Assembly: GCF_000981585.1 (NCBI RefSeq)
Contig: NZ_LN831776.1
Coordinates: forward strand, 6,949,216-7,013,215
Reading direction: 5' to 3'
DNA: 64,000 nt
From: Paenibacillus riograndensis SBR5
GTDB lineage: Bacteria; Bacillota; Bacilli; Paenibacillales; Paenibacillaceae
In this document: positions 35,004 through 43,980 of the stretch, in pieces
Layout: every line of letters starts with the position of its first letter
Position numbering within the stretch: the stretch's first letter is position 1
Position numbers and translations under genes: made by a program
The notes under the pieces: generated by a model
What the model saw: only the letters and a program-made list of their open reading frames with translations
What the model was told of the DNA's origin: nothing
Databases searched by the model: none

Positions 35004-37340
35004 ATGGTAAAGTTTGCACCCAAGTCAGCCTTGCTCACCACATTCCGGTTGAACTGGAATCATTTTAAATCAAAGCTGCTGCTGAAATACGCCTTTTCCT
35101 ATATCCTTATGTTCCTGATTCCACTGACCGGCGTGACTATTTTCGTCTATGAGAATGCCGTGAAGGGCCTCCGTGTTGAAATTGAACAATCCAACGTCAA
35201 CCAGCTCAATCAGGTAAAAAGCACCATCGATGCCCGGATGACTGAACTCCAGGAAATTTCGGGCAGAATCGCCTATGATAAGCATCTGACTCCATATATG
35301 GTCCGGCATCCCTATTACAGCCTGGAAGCAATTCAAGCGCTGGCGAACTACAAAGCCAGCAGCAGCATTGTGGAGGACCTCTTTCTTTATTTTCATGACG
35401 ATGCCAACATTTATTCCTACCGCGGCCTGGCTGATCTTCATGTTACCTTCGATACCCTCTATCAGTTTGAGCATTGGACTCCGGAGGATTTACGGCAAGC
35501 CCTGAATGAAACCCGGCAGCCGTTGGTGCGCCCTGCTGAAAGCGTTACCGTCAATTCCCGGAAGGAACCCATGCTGGCCATGCTCGTTCCGGTGAAGCCG
35601 AATGATCCGTTTCCCTATGGAACGGTCCTGTACCTGATGAAAGAATCGAAGCTTACCGGAGTCATGGATTCCATCCTCAGCGATTTTTCGGGAAGCAGCT
35701 ATATCTTTGGCGCCGGCGGCGAGGTGCTGACCGCGAACAGCCACGGCGTGAGCCTGCCCCGGGAGGAGCTGAGCACGTTATCCGCGCTCGAACCGGGTAT
35801 TCATAATCTGGTGCTGGACGGTGAGCAGTATTCCGTCGTGTCTGTACAATCGGATGAAAATGGCTGGACCTATGTGACTACGATGCCGAGCTACCAGTTC
35901 TTCAGCCGTGTCGCCCATGTCCAGACTCTGATTCTGATTGTCTTCTGCATTACTGTGGTAACCGGCATCGCTGCCGCCCTGCTGCTGGCCAAGCGTCAGT
36001 ACCATCCGATCAAGGACCTGATGGAATTCGCCAGACTGGGAAGCAGCGGCAATGACGCGCTCAAGACCCGCAATGAATGGGAATGGATCCGGCAGACGCT
36101 TCACGATTACAGCGCCAGGATTGATCTTCAGGAGCCATTCGTCCGCAATCAATGCATGCTGCTGCTGCTCAAGCACGGCAAGCCGGATGATCCCGAGATC
36201 GAGCAGATGATCCTCAGTGCAGGCTTCAGGCATCCGCAGGAGCAAGGGCTGTATTTTTCGGCTATTCTGTCATGGGATGACGCCGCGCCGGGCGGCAAGC
36301 CCTGGCATGAGCGCCATCTGCTGCAGGAAATTCTCAGCAACCTATGCCTGCCCGGTCCTGATGCCCAAATCTTCGGCGTCGAATTCTCGGCCAAGGACCA
36401 GTTTGCCCTGATTATTTCGCTTCCGGGCCATGAAGCCGGATCTGTCCAGAGCCGTATGGAGCAGGTTGTTGAAGCGATCCAGACCGTAATCCGCGACCAC
36501 TCGCAGCTGGTGCCCAATATCGGTGTCGGTATGGCTTACCGGGACTTGGCGCGGGTCAATCAATCTTTTATCGAAGCTGCAGCCGCGCTGGAGCACCGGA
36601 TGATCCGCCGCAGCGGATACGTGACGTATTTCGAGCAGCTGGCCGAACGGAACGCGCCCGCAGCGGACAATTTCTGGATTCCGCGCAAATCCATGCTGAA
36701 GCTGGAGCAAAGCCTCAAGCAGGGCAACGAATCCGTTGCCGTCCAAATGATTGCCGACACGATTGACACCATCAAGGATGAGCCGCTGCAAATTCATCTG
36801 CTGCGCTGCATCTGCTTTGATCTGCTGAACGCGTTTCTGCGCATTGCTTCGGAGCTTGGCATGGACGGCGTGTTCGCAGATATGCCGGGGCTGACCTCCT
36901 TCGAGACCCTTGAGGAGCTGGAAAGCAGGCTTCTGTCTCTGGCTGCTGCCATTTGCGGGCAGGTGGAGCGGAATACAGAGACTGGCGAATCTTCATTGAT
37001 GGATGATATCCTGGCCTATGTGGACCAGCAGTTTGCGGACTATACGCTCAGCCTGGAGCATGTGGCGTTGAAGTTTGCCATTTCAACCTCTTATTTAAGC
37101 CGGAGCTTCAAAGAGAAGACCGGGACTAACTTCTCACAGTATATCTGGCAGCGCCGTGTGGATGAGGTGATCCGGCTGCTGGAGAATACCAGTGCGCCCC
37201 TCAAGGAAATCATTGAGCAGGTGGGTTACCTGGATGCGCCGAATTTCATCCGCAAGTTCAAAAAAGAAACCGGCCTGACGCCGGGACAGTACCGCAAGGA
37301 CCATTCCTTGAAGCGTTCTGTGGCGAAAAGACCGGTATAA
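35004..37340 (+). CDS. Membrane-bound AraC family regulator (YesS/Cache-type)
   Basis: A 778-residue protein. A first membrane helix at ~29-49 (YAFSYILMFLIPLTGVTIFV) and a second at ~310-335 (LILIVFCITVVTGIAAALLL) enclose an extracytoplasmic sensor of about 260 residues of the Cache type. A HAMP-like stretch and a GGDEF-remnant/YesN-type middle follow. The C-terminus is an AraC HTH pair (YTLSLEHVALKFAISTSYLS, PLKEIIEQVGYLDAPNFIRK). Such one-component proteins sense extracellular sugars or binding proteins. It is divergent from the dga operon and convergent with the mannoside operon (23 bp between stops), so it could control either. Confidence 0.88.
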   Translation: MVKFAPKSALLTTFRLNWNHFKSKLLLKYAFSYILMFLIPLTGVTIFVYENAVKGLRVEIEQSNVNQLNQVKSTIDARMTELQEISGRIAYDKHLTPYMVRHPYYSLEAIQALANYKASSSIVEDLFLYFHDDANIYSYRGLADLHVTFDTLYQFEHWTPEDLRQALNETRQPLVRPAESVTVNSRKEPMLAMLVPVKPNDPFPYGTVLYLMKESKLTGVMDSILSDFSGSSYIFGAGGEVLTANSHGVSLPREELSTLSALEPGIHNLVLDGEQYSVVSVQSDENGWTYVTTMPSYQFFSRVAHVQTLILIVFCITVVTGIAAALLLAKRQYHPIKDLMEFARLGSSGNDALKTRNEWEWIRQTLHDYSARIDLQEPFVRNQCMLLLLKHGKPDDPEIEQMILSAGFRHPQEQGLYFSAILSWDDAAPGGKPWHERHLLQEILSNLCLPGPDAQIFGVEFSAKDQFALIISLPGHEAGSVQSRMEQVVEAIQTVIRDHSQLVPNIGVGMAYRDLARVNQSFIEAAAALEHRMIRRSGYVTYFEQLAERNAPAADNFWIPRKSMLKLEQSLKQGNESVAVQMIADTIDTIKDEPLQIHLLRCICFDLLNAFLRIASELGMDGVFADMPGLTSFETLEELESRLLSLAAAICGQVERNTETGESSLMDDILAYVDQQFADYTLSLEHVALKFAISTSYLSRSFKEKTGTNFSQYIWQRRVDEVIRLLENTSAPLKEIIEQVGYLDAPNFIRKFKKETGLTPGQYRKDHSLKRSVAKRPV

Positions 37341-37363
37341 GTTGGCATAAGCCTCAGCCCTGC

Positions 37364-38380
37364 TTATTGCGCTTCCTGCAGGATATGCTCTACCAGTTCA
37401 TCCAGGGGAACCGTCGCCAACGCAATCGCCGTATCCGTTACCCCGTAATAGATGTAGAGCAGCCCGTCCTTGACCACATTGCCGGTCGGAAAGATCACAT
37501 TGGGAATCTGAAAACCAAATTTCTCGTAGTATGTTTCCGGCTCCATAATGAAATTATGCGTCCGGGCAATAATTTTCTCCGGCTGCTCCAAATCCAGCAG
37601 CATCGCCCCTACGCGGTAGACGATGTTCTCATCGACGCCGTGGTAGAGCACCAGCCACCCCTTGTCCGTGCGCACCGGCGGTGCCGAGCCTCCGATCTTC
37701 CGCGACTCCCAGGACAGATTCCCGGCGGTAGCAAGCAGCTTCGGTTCTTCCCAGTGAATGAGGTCCTCAGAATACGTAATCCACATGGCAGCCTTTTCGG
37801 TCCCGTAGGCTTCCCCCACGTATTCCTCCGGGCGGCGCAGCAGCACGAATTTGCCGCCTATTTTCTCAGGGAACAGAATATTGTCCCGGTCGTTGATATC
37901 CAGCGGTGTTGTGTCCGCCACGAACTCCCAATCCAGCAGGTTATCCGACTTCAGAATGGAGGACCGGGTCAGCCAATGGCCTTCCTCTTCTCCCCAGCCA
38001 TCCGGGTATGTTGGAATGGAGCGCTCCGGGACGCCTGCCCCGGTCGGATAATAGCTCATGGCGCAGGGCCGCAGGGCGTAGTTCAGATAGAAGGTTCCGT
38101 CGATTTTGACAATCCGCGGGTCCTGCACACTGCCGTAAGGAAATCCCAGCATATCCGGCGTCACAATCGGCTCATCCTTCACATGGGTGAAGTTCACGCC
38201 ATCCTCGCTCTCCAGCAGGCCCAGAAAGTTCTTGCATGGAGTCAGGGAACCGGCAGTGCGTTCGATCATATAGAATTTCCCGTTGTCGATAATAACTGCA
38301 GGATTGAAGACCGTAACCTTGCGCCATTCATAACCGCCCGGGACGACGATCGGGTTGCTCTTATGTCTTGTGATTTTCAT
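37364..38380 (-). CDS. GH130 family beta-mannoside phosphorylase/mannosidase
   Basis: A 338-residue five-bladed propeller protein. Family hallmarks are HKSNPIVVPGGYEWRKVTVF, NPAVI, LLESEDGVNF, the general acid Asp in GSVQDPRIVK (about 86), LRRPEEYV, WESRKIGGSAPPV, GWLVLYHGVD and the late IPNVIFPTGNVV. GH130 enzymes phosphorolyse (or hydrolyse) beta-1,2- or beta-1,4-mannosides, including the Man-GlcNAc core of N-glycans. AGGAGG precedes the ATG by 7 bp. It is the last gene of the operon, 2 bp after the GH38 stop. Whether it binds phosphate cannot be decided here. Confidence 0.9.
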   Translation of the reverse strand: MKITRHKSNPIVVPGGYEWRKVTVFNPAVIIDNGKFYMIERTAGSLTPCKNFLGLLESEDGVNFTHVKDEPIVTPDMLGFPYGSVQDPRIVKIDGTFYLNYALRPCAMSYYPTGAGVPERSIPTYPDGWGEEEGHWLTRSSILKSDNLLDWEFVADTTPLDINDRDNILFPEKIGGKFVLLRRPEEYVGEAYGTEKAAMWITYSEDLIHWEEPKLLATAGNLSWESRKIGGSAPPVRTDKGWLVLYHGVDENIVYRVGAMLLDLEQPEKIIARTHNFIMEPETYYEKFGFQIPNVIFPTGNVVKDGLLYIYYGVTDTAIALATVPLDELVEHILQEAQ

Positions 38381-38382
38381 AT

Positions 38383-41300
38383 CTACTCCTCCTGCGAATG
38401 ATGTTCGCGGTATAGTTTGACCGTCTGGACCTCATAAGGTTTAAAAGAAAGGGTTAGCGCTCCCCCGGCAGTATCCAGGGGTTCCGTCCCGCACTCCAGC
38501 AGATTTACCCGGCAGGCTCCGATATCCGCGGTCTGCCAATTTAGTGTGGCTGTACCTCTACCCCCTGTGGATTCGTAGAGCCTTACAATGATCCCGCTGC
38601 CGTCCTCCGCGTTCTTGATGGTATCAAGCACCACCGGCCCGCTCTGCAATCCCAGCCAGGCATAAGTGCTTGGATACCTGCCGGGATGAGGGTCCTCGCT
38701 GACCGCCAGCAGAGGTTCATTCAGCTCTGCCGCTGCCCGTACAACCTGTGCCTGCCGCCAATCCCCGGTATGCGGGTACAGGGAGTACGTAAACACATGC
38801 TCACCCCGGTCTGCCTGCCGGTCCGGCCAACGGGGTGAGCGCAGCAGTGACAGCCGCATGACTCCGTCATGAATGTCATAGCCGTATTTGCAGTCATTCA
38901 GCAGACTTGCACCATAGCCGCTCTCGGACAGATCTGCCCAGCGGTGGCCGCAGACCTCGAATTGGGCCTGCTCCCAGCTGGTATTGCGGTGGGTCGGACG
39001 CTCCAGCGCCCCGAACGGAATTTCATATGTGGCCTTGGCAGCCACAATATCCACCGGAAAAGCGGCCTTTAGCAGCTTATGCTCCTCTTTCCAGCTGACT
39101 CGGGTCTGGAAATCTACCCGGCGGCTGTGCCGGGGCAGGATGATTTCCTGTTCAATCAGCGACTGGTTCAATTGCCAGCGGAATTTCAGCACCGTCAGCA
39201 CAGGTCCGCTGACAAGGACCTTCCGCTCCAGCAGCTCCGCCCGGCCCGCAGGCTGCTGCTCATAACGCGGGTCCAGATCCCAGGCATCCCATAGGGGAGG
39301 CGTATCATGGTAATATCGCAGCTGATTGCCGGTCTGACCGGGCGGAAGCAGCTCCCGTCCGGCGCTTTTGTCATACCAGCGGCTGATTTCCCCGTCTTCA
39401 TTGAACTGAAGAATATAATATTCCGTCTCCCACAGGTCCGGAAAAGCGTCTCCGGCGCTGATCCCGGCCAGCCCGTTGACCGGTCCGGCTGCGCCTTCGG
39501 ACGATTCCAGCAGAGCCTGTTCCGGCGTGATCGGCGGAGTTGGGGCCTGCGCTTGTGCAAGTGCTGGTACCGGGGCCGGTATCGGGGCTTGTCCCCTCCC
39601 TCGTTCCGCAGCTTCCCGCAGCCAGAATACCCGGCAGCCAAAGGCAGGGACCTTGCGGACGCGCACAACCAGCGTATATCTGCCGCTGTCTCCTTCCATG
39701 CTCCAGCATTCGCTGTCCAGCCGGCCCTCTTCATCAAAGGCCTGCACCGCAGCCAGGCTGCAGTCCCCCTCAAGCCGGATCAGCTCCGTCCGCTCCCAGC
39801 CCAGACTGTTGAAGGCCACGTAAGGACGGCCGGCACCCGAAGTATCCACCTTGCTTGCCAGGGCATGGAGAGACGTCTCCAGCACCTGCCGGCCCAGGCT
39901 GAAAACCTCGGCGTATTGCTCCCGTGACGTAGTGTAGACTTCAGAAATCGACGTACCGGGGATAATATCGTGGAACTGATTGAGCAGCATCAGCTTCCAG
40001 CCACCGTCAAGTTTCGGCTTCGCCTCCGCCTGTTCCAGAAGGCCCGCCTGTTCCGCCAGCACACTCCAGATTTCAGCCTGGCGGTACAAAATCTCTGCCT
40101 TACGGTTACTCCGCTTATTGTAGGCATGTGTTGTGAAGGTTCCACGGTGAAGCTCCAGATAGAGATCCCCATACCACTTGGGAAGCTCCGGCTGGCGGGC
40201 ACCAATCTCTGAGAAAAAAGCCTCCGCCGTAGAGAACCCGCTGACCGGCTGGCCTGGCATCAGGTCCGTTCGGGCTACATACTCCAGCATTTCATGAGTG
40301 ACGCCGCCCCCGCCGTCACCGTGTCCATAGAGCAGCATCAGTTCATTATGCCGGTCCTTCTGGGCATTGGACTGCCAGTGCTCCTGGACATCCTTCGGTC
40401 GGGTATGCTCGTTCACCCCATGATTCTGATAGGCTACGATCTTCGTTCCGTCAATGCCCACCCAGTGGAACAGTGTATGCGGGAAGGGGTTGGTATCATT
40501 CCAGCCCAGCTTGGTGGTCATGAAATAATCAATTCCGGCCTGCTTCAGCAGCTGTGGCAGGGACGCGCAATAGCCGAAGGTATCGGGCAGCCATTCAACC
40601 GTGGACCGCTTGCCGAATTCCTGCATATAGAAGCCTTGTCCATACAGCATCTGCCGCACCAGCGATTCCCCGCCGGGGATGTTCAGATCCGGCTCCACCC
40701 ACATCCCTCCGACCAGCTCCCACCGCCCTTCGGCAATCCGGGCTTTGATCCGCTCATACAGTCCGGGATAATACGCCTTCGCGTAAGCATACAGCTGGGG
40801 CTGGCTCTGGGAGTAGCGGAAATCCGGGTATTTGTCCATCAATGCGCAGACCGTTGAGAAGGTGCGGCTGACCTTGCGCACCGTTTCCCGAATCGGCCAC
40901 AGCCAGGCAATATCAATATGGGATTGCCCGACCATATGCATGATCCCTTCGGATGTCCCCGCAGACCGTTCCATAGACACCGCCGCACGCAGCCTCTCTT
41001 CAACCCCGGCGGCGGCATCGCCGCTGTACAGCAGATGCCCCTTCATATAGAGAGCATCCATGGCCTGCTCCAGCGCCTGCAGGGTACGTATGCGGCGCAT
41101 ATCGCCCTCAGGCAGCAGCAGAGCTGCTTCGTGTGCCGTCTTCACAGTATGCAGCAGGCTGTATACGGGAAGATGAACACGCACCAGCGAAATGGTGACC
41201 CCCTCCAGCGGCGGCTTGATCACCGCCTGGCGGTTCAACGGGTCCTCCGGCTCGGGCACCGGATCATAGAGCTCGATGTCCAGCGTAAGCTCACCCCCGG

Positions 41301-41640
41301 TACTGCCGGGGGGCAGCGAGATGAACCAGTGATTGCTGTCCAGGCCATGATAAGGCGCGCCATTAATGCTTAGGAGCCCTTCCCCGCGCCCGATATAGAG
41401 CAGTGCAGTCTCTTCCGGCGCCCAGCCTTCAGGGACCGCAACCTGCCGCTGAAGGAAATACGTGGTGCCGTAGCCGCCATCCAGCCGTGAAATCTTGTAA
41501 TCCGGATGAAGCTCTTCTTCGTGCTCGTATACGCCCGGAGCGAGATAACGGGATTTGCGCAGTTTCCATTCCGTAAGCTCTATCCGTTCAGTCCACTGTC
41601 TCTCTGCAAGCCAGTCGATAAAGCGGTTTATACGCTTCAT
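38383..41640 (-). CDS. GH38 alpha-mannosidase (large, ManA/Ams1-like)
   Basis: A 1085-residue cytoplasmic protein. The catalytic barrel starts near residue 235 with the zinc motif VGQSHIDIAWLWPIRET. The nucleophile is Asp353 in WLPDTFGYCASLPQLL. MWVEPDLNIPGGESLVRQ, GHGDGGGGVTHEML, NQFHDIIPGTSISEVY and a long beta-sandwich tail follow. Residues ~678-735 are an unusual Pro/Ala/Gln-rich low-complexity insertion (APIPAPVPALAQAQAPTPP) within the beta region, likely a linker. GGAGGG precedes the ATG by 7 bp, 3 bp after the GH3 stop. It should release alpha-mannose from imported oligosaccharides. Confidence 0.9.
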   Translation of the reverse strand: MKRINRFIDWLAERQWTERIELTEWKLRKSRYLAPGVYEHEEELHPDYKISRLDGGYGTTYFLQRQVAVPEGWAPEETALLYIGRGEGLLSINGAPYHGLDSNHWFISLPPGSTGGELTLDIELYDPVPEPEDPLNRQAVIKPPLEGVTISLVRVHLPVYSLLHTVKTAHEAALLLPEGDMRRIRTLQALEQAMDALYMKGHLLYSGDAAAGVEERLRAAVSMERSAGTSEGIMHMVGQSHIDIAWLWPIRETVRKVSRTFSTVCALMDKYPDFRYSQSQPQLYAYAKAYYPGLYERIKARIAEGRWELVGGMWVEPDLNIPGGESLVRQMLYGQGFYMQEFGKRSTVEWLPDTFGYCASLPQLLKQAGIDYFMTTKLGWNDTNPFPHTLFHWVGIDGTKIVAYQNHGVNEHTRPKDVQEHWQSNAQKDRHNELMLLYGHGDGGGGVTHEMLEYVARTDLMPGQPVSGFSTAEAFFSEIGARQPELPKWYGDLYLELHRGTFTTHAYNKRSNRKAEILYRQAEIWSVLAEQAGLLEQAEAKPKLDGGWKLMLLNQFHDIIPGTSISEVYTTSREQYAEVFSLGRQVLETSLHALASKVDTSGAGRPYVAFNSLGWERTELIRLEGDCSLAAVQAFDEEGRLDSECWSMEGDSGRYTLVVRVRKVPAFGCRVFWLREAAERGRGQAPIPAPVPALAQAQAPTPPITPEQALLESSEGAAGPVNGLAGISAGDAFPDLWETEYYILQFNEDGEISRWYDKSAGRELLPPGQTGNQLRYYHDTPPLWDAWDLDPRYEQQPAGRAELLERKVLVSGPVLTVLKFRWQLNQSLIEQEIILPRHSRRVDFQTRVSWKEEHKLLKAAFPVDIVAAKATYEIPFGALERPTHRNTSWEQAQFEVCGHRWADLSESGYGASLLNDCKYGYDIHDGVMRLSLLRSPRWPDRQADRGEHVFTYSLYPHTGDWRQAQVVRAAAELNEPLLAVSEDPHPGRYPSTYAWLGLQSGPVVLDTIKNAEDGSGIIVRLYESTGGRGTATLNWQTADIGACRVNLLECGTEPLDTAGGALTLSFKPYEVQTVKLYREHHSQEE

Positions 41641-41643
41641 GGC

Positions 41644-43947
41644 TTAGCCCTCCTCCCGGACATGGAGCGGCGCGGTCAAATATTCTTCGGAGTGGGGCCC
41701 CACCATAAGGGTAAACTCCCCTTCCTCCACGATACGGGTCAGGTCTGCGGACACGTATTCCAGCTGTTCCCGGCCAACGCTGAACGTCACCGTCTGCGTA
41801 TTCCCCGGCTCCAGGCGGATCTTGCGGAAGCCCTTAAGCTGCTTCTCGGGACGTGTAATCATGGATGCCAGATCTGAAATATATAACTGGACAACCTCGC
41901 TTCCCGCCCGGGTTCCCGTGTTGGTGACCTCAACGGATACAAGCGCTTCGCCATCCGCAGGAATGACGGCAGGCTGCACTCTCAGGTTGCTGTATCGGAA
42001 TTCACTGAAGCTGAGGCCGTAGCCGAAAGGGTACTCGGCATTAAAATCCGACTCCAAATAGCGTTTGCCTCTCGTCCGCCGCTTGTAGTAATACACGGGA
42101 AGCTGGCCCACATGCTTGGGAATGCTGATGGTCAGGCGCCCGGAAGGGTTCACCTCGCCGAACAGAATATCGGCGATAGCATGTCCGCCCTCCTGTCCGG
42201 GGTACCAGGCTTCCAGGATGGCATCGGCATGCTCCGCAATCCATGGCTCGGCAATCGGGCGGCCGTTGATATAGACCACGATCAGCGGCTTGCCCAGCTT
42301 GCGGATCTCCTGCACCAGTTCAAGCTGCACGCCCATGAGGTTCAGCGTGGAACGGTCGATCCCCTCGCCGCATTCCATGTCGCTCCATGAATGTTCCGTC
42401 ACCACCGAGGCACCGGTGAGCAGATCAATGGTGCCTTCGCCAAAATCCCTGGCACTGGAGCCGCCTATCGCCATGACGACGGCATCCGCCTCGGCTGCGC
42501 AGGCAAGCGCATGCGGGAAGCCTTCCCGGGAATCGCCCTTAATCCGGCAGCCCGGCGCATACAGCACTCTGTCCGGGTTGCCGCCCAGGGCACTGCGGAT
42601 GCCGTCAAGTACGGTGACAACAGCCCCTTTGGGCTGCGGTGAGGTATAGTCGCCGAGCAGATTGTATGGCGCATCCGCATTAGGCCCAATAACCGCGACC
42701 CGCCTAATATTCTTGCTGAGCGGGAGCGTATCAGCCTCATTCTTCAGCATCACGATGCTTTCCCCTGCGATGCGGCGGGCCAGCGCGCGGTGCTCCGGCC
42801 GGCCAATCACCTGCCCAGCCCGCTCTGGATCAGCATAGGGACGGTCGAACAGCCCCAGCTTGAACTTCAGCTCCAGAATACGGGCGGCTGCCCGGTCCAG
42901 GTCGGATGCCTTCAGCCGCCCATGGCTGATGGCGGCGGACAGATGCTTCTCGAACATTTCCCCCGACATCTCCATATCGATGCCGGCCAGCAGCGCCTGG
43001 GCTACCGCAGCCTCACCGCTGTCCGCCGTGTTATGCCCGCTTGTCAGCATCCCCAGCGCTCCACAATCCGTGATGACGAAGCCTTCAAAACCCCATTGCT
43101 CTCTCAGCACATCCTGGAGCAGATAACGGTTGGTGGTGCAGGGAACCCCGTCAATCTCGTTATAGGCGGTCATAATGGATAACGCTCCAGCCTCCACCGC
43201 TTTGCGGAAGGGCAGGAGGTCCACCTCATGCAGCTCGCGAAGCCCCATATGCACGGGCGCGGAATTCCGTCCCCCTTCCGAGCTGCCATAGGCAGCAAAA
43301 TGCTTCAGGGTGGCCATAACGGAATCCTCCCCATCGAGCCGTTCCCCCTGCAGTCCTTTCACCGCTTCTACACCCATGGCGGCGATGAGAAACGGGTCTT
43401 CGCCAAAAGTCTCCTCCGTTCTTCCCCAGCGGGGATCACGCACCACATCCAGCACCGGCGAATAAGTCGCCGCTCCGCCTTGACTGCGGGTCTCCAGTGC
43501 AACAGCCCGGCACATTTCCCGGTACAATTCAGGGTTCCACATACTGCCCAGAGCCAGCGGTACGGGAAATACAGTAGCGCCGATAGCCATATGCCCGTGC
43601 GAGCATTCCTCCCCGAACAGGATAGGAATCCCCAGGCGGCTCTCCTTCATGGCATAAGCCTGAATGGCGTTGACTGTCTCTGCCCCTTCCTTCGGAGACA
43701 GCCCGGTGTCCAGCGTCACGCCCGTCCAGGGGTCTGCGCGCAGGGTTCCATACAGCGAACCCACGCCGCCGCTGGCGATCCGGCGTTTGAAGGCTTCCGT
43801 CATGCCGGCAGTTCCGTCCGGGCGCTTCTCATAGCACTGCCACCCGAAAGGCTGGACTAATTGTCCAGCCTTCTCCGCAAGTGTCATGCGCGGCAGCAGA
43901 TCCCGTACCCGATCTTCCACAGAGCATGTCTTATCCTTATAGATCAT
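41644..43947 (-). CDS. GH3 family beta-glycosidase
   Basis: A 767-residue three-domain GH3 protein without a signal peptide. Seen are RLGIPILFGEECSHGH, the KHFAAYG loop (ATLKHFAAYGSSEGG), the nucleophile Asp in FEGFVITDCGALGM near residue 294, the second-domain GESIVMLKNEADTLPLSKNI with VIGPNAD, and a C-terminal fibronectin-III-like domain (GSEVVQLYISDLASMITRPE). Most relatives are beta-glucosidases or beta-xylosidases; in this mannoside locus it may remove beta-linked caps. AAAGGTG is the ribosome site, 33 bp after the binding-protein gene. Confidence 0.9.
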   Translation of the reverse strand: MIYKDKTCSVEDRVRDLLPRMTLAEKAGQLVQPFGWQCYEKRPDGTAGMTEAFKRRIASGGVGSLYGTLRADPWTGVTLDTGLSPKEGAETVNAIQAYAMKESRLGIPILFGEECSHGHMAIGATVFPVPLALGSMWNPELYREMCRAVALETRSQGGAATYSPVLDVVRDPRWGRTEETFGEDPFLIAAMGVEAVKGLQGERLDGEDSVMATLKHFAAYGSSEGGRNSAPVHMGLRELHEVDLLPFRKAVEAGALSIMTAYNEIDGVPCTTNRYLLQDVLREQWGFEGFVITDCGALGMLTSGHNTADSGEAAVAQALLAGIDMEMSGEMFEKHLSAAISHGRLKASDLDRAAARILELKFKLGLFDRPYADPERAGQVIGRPEHRALARRIAGESIVMLKNEADTLPLSKNIRRVAVIGPNADAPYNLLGDYTSPQPKGAVVTVLDGIRSALGGNPDRVLYAPGCRIKGDSREGFPHALACAAEADAVVMAIGGSSARDFGEGTIDLLTGASVVTEHSWSDMECGEGIDRSTLNLMGVQLELVQEIRKLGKPLIVVYINGRPIAEPWIAEHADAILEAWYPGQEGGHAIADILFGEVNPSGRLTISIPKHVGQLPVYYYKRRTRGKRYLESDFNAEYPFGYGLSFSEFRYSNLRVQPAVIPADGEALVSVEVTNTGTRAGSEVVQLYISDLASMITRPEKQLKGFRKIRLEPGNTQTVTFSVGREQLEYVSADLTRIVEEGEFTLMVGPHSEEYLTAPLHVREEG

Positions 43948-43980
43948 TTCTACAGCACCTTTCTGCTAACATGGCATGTC

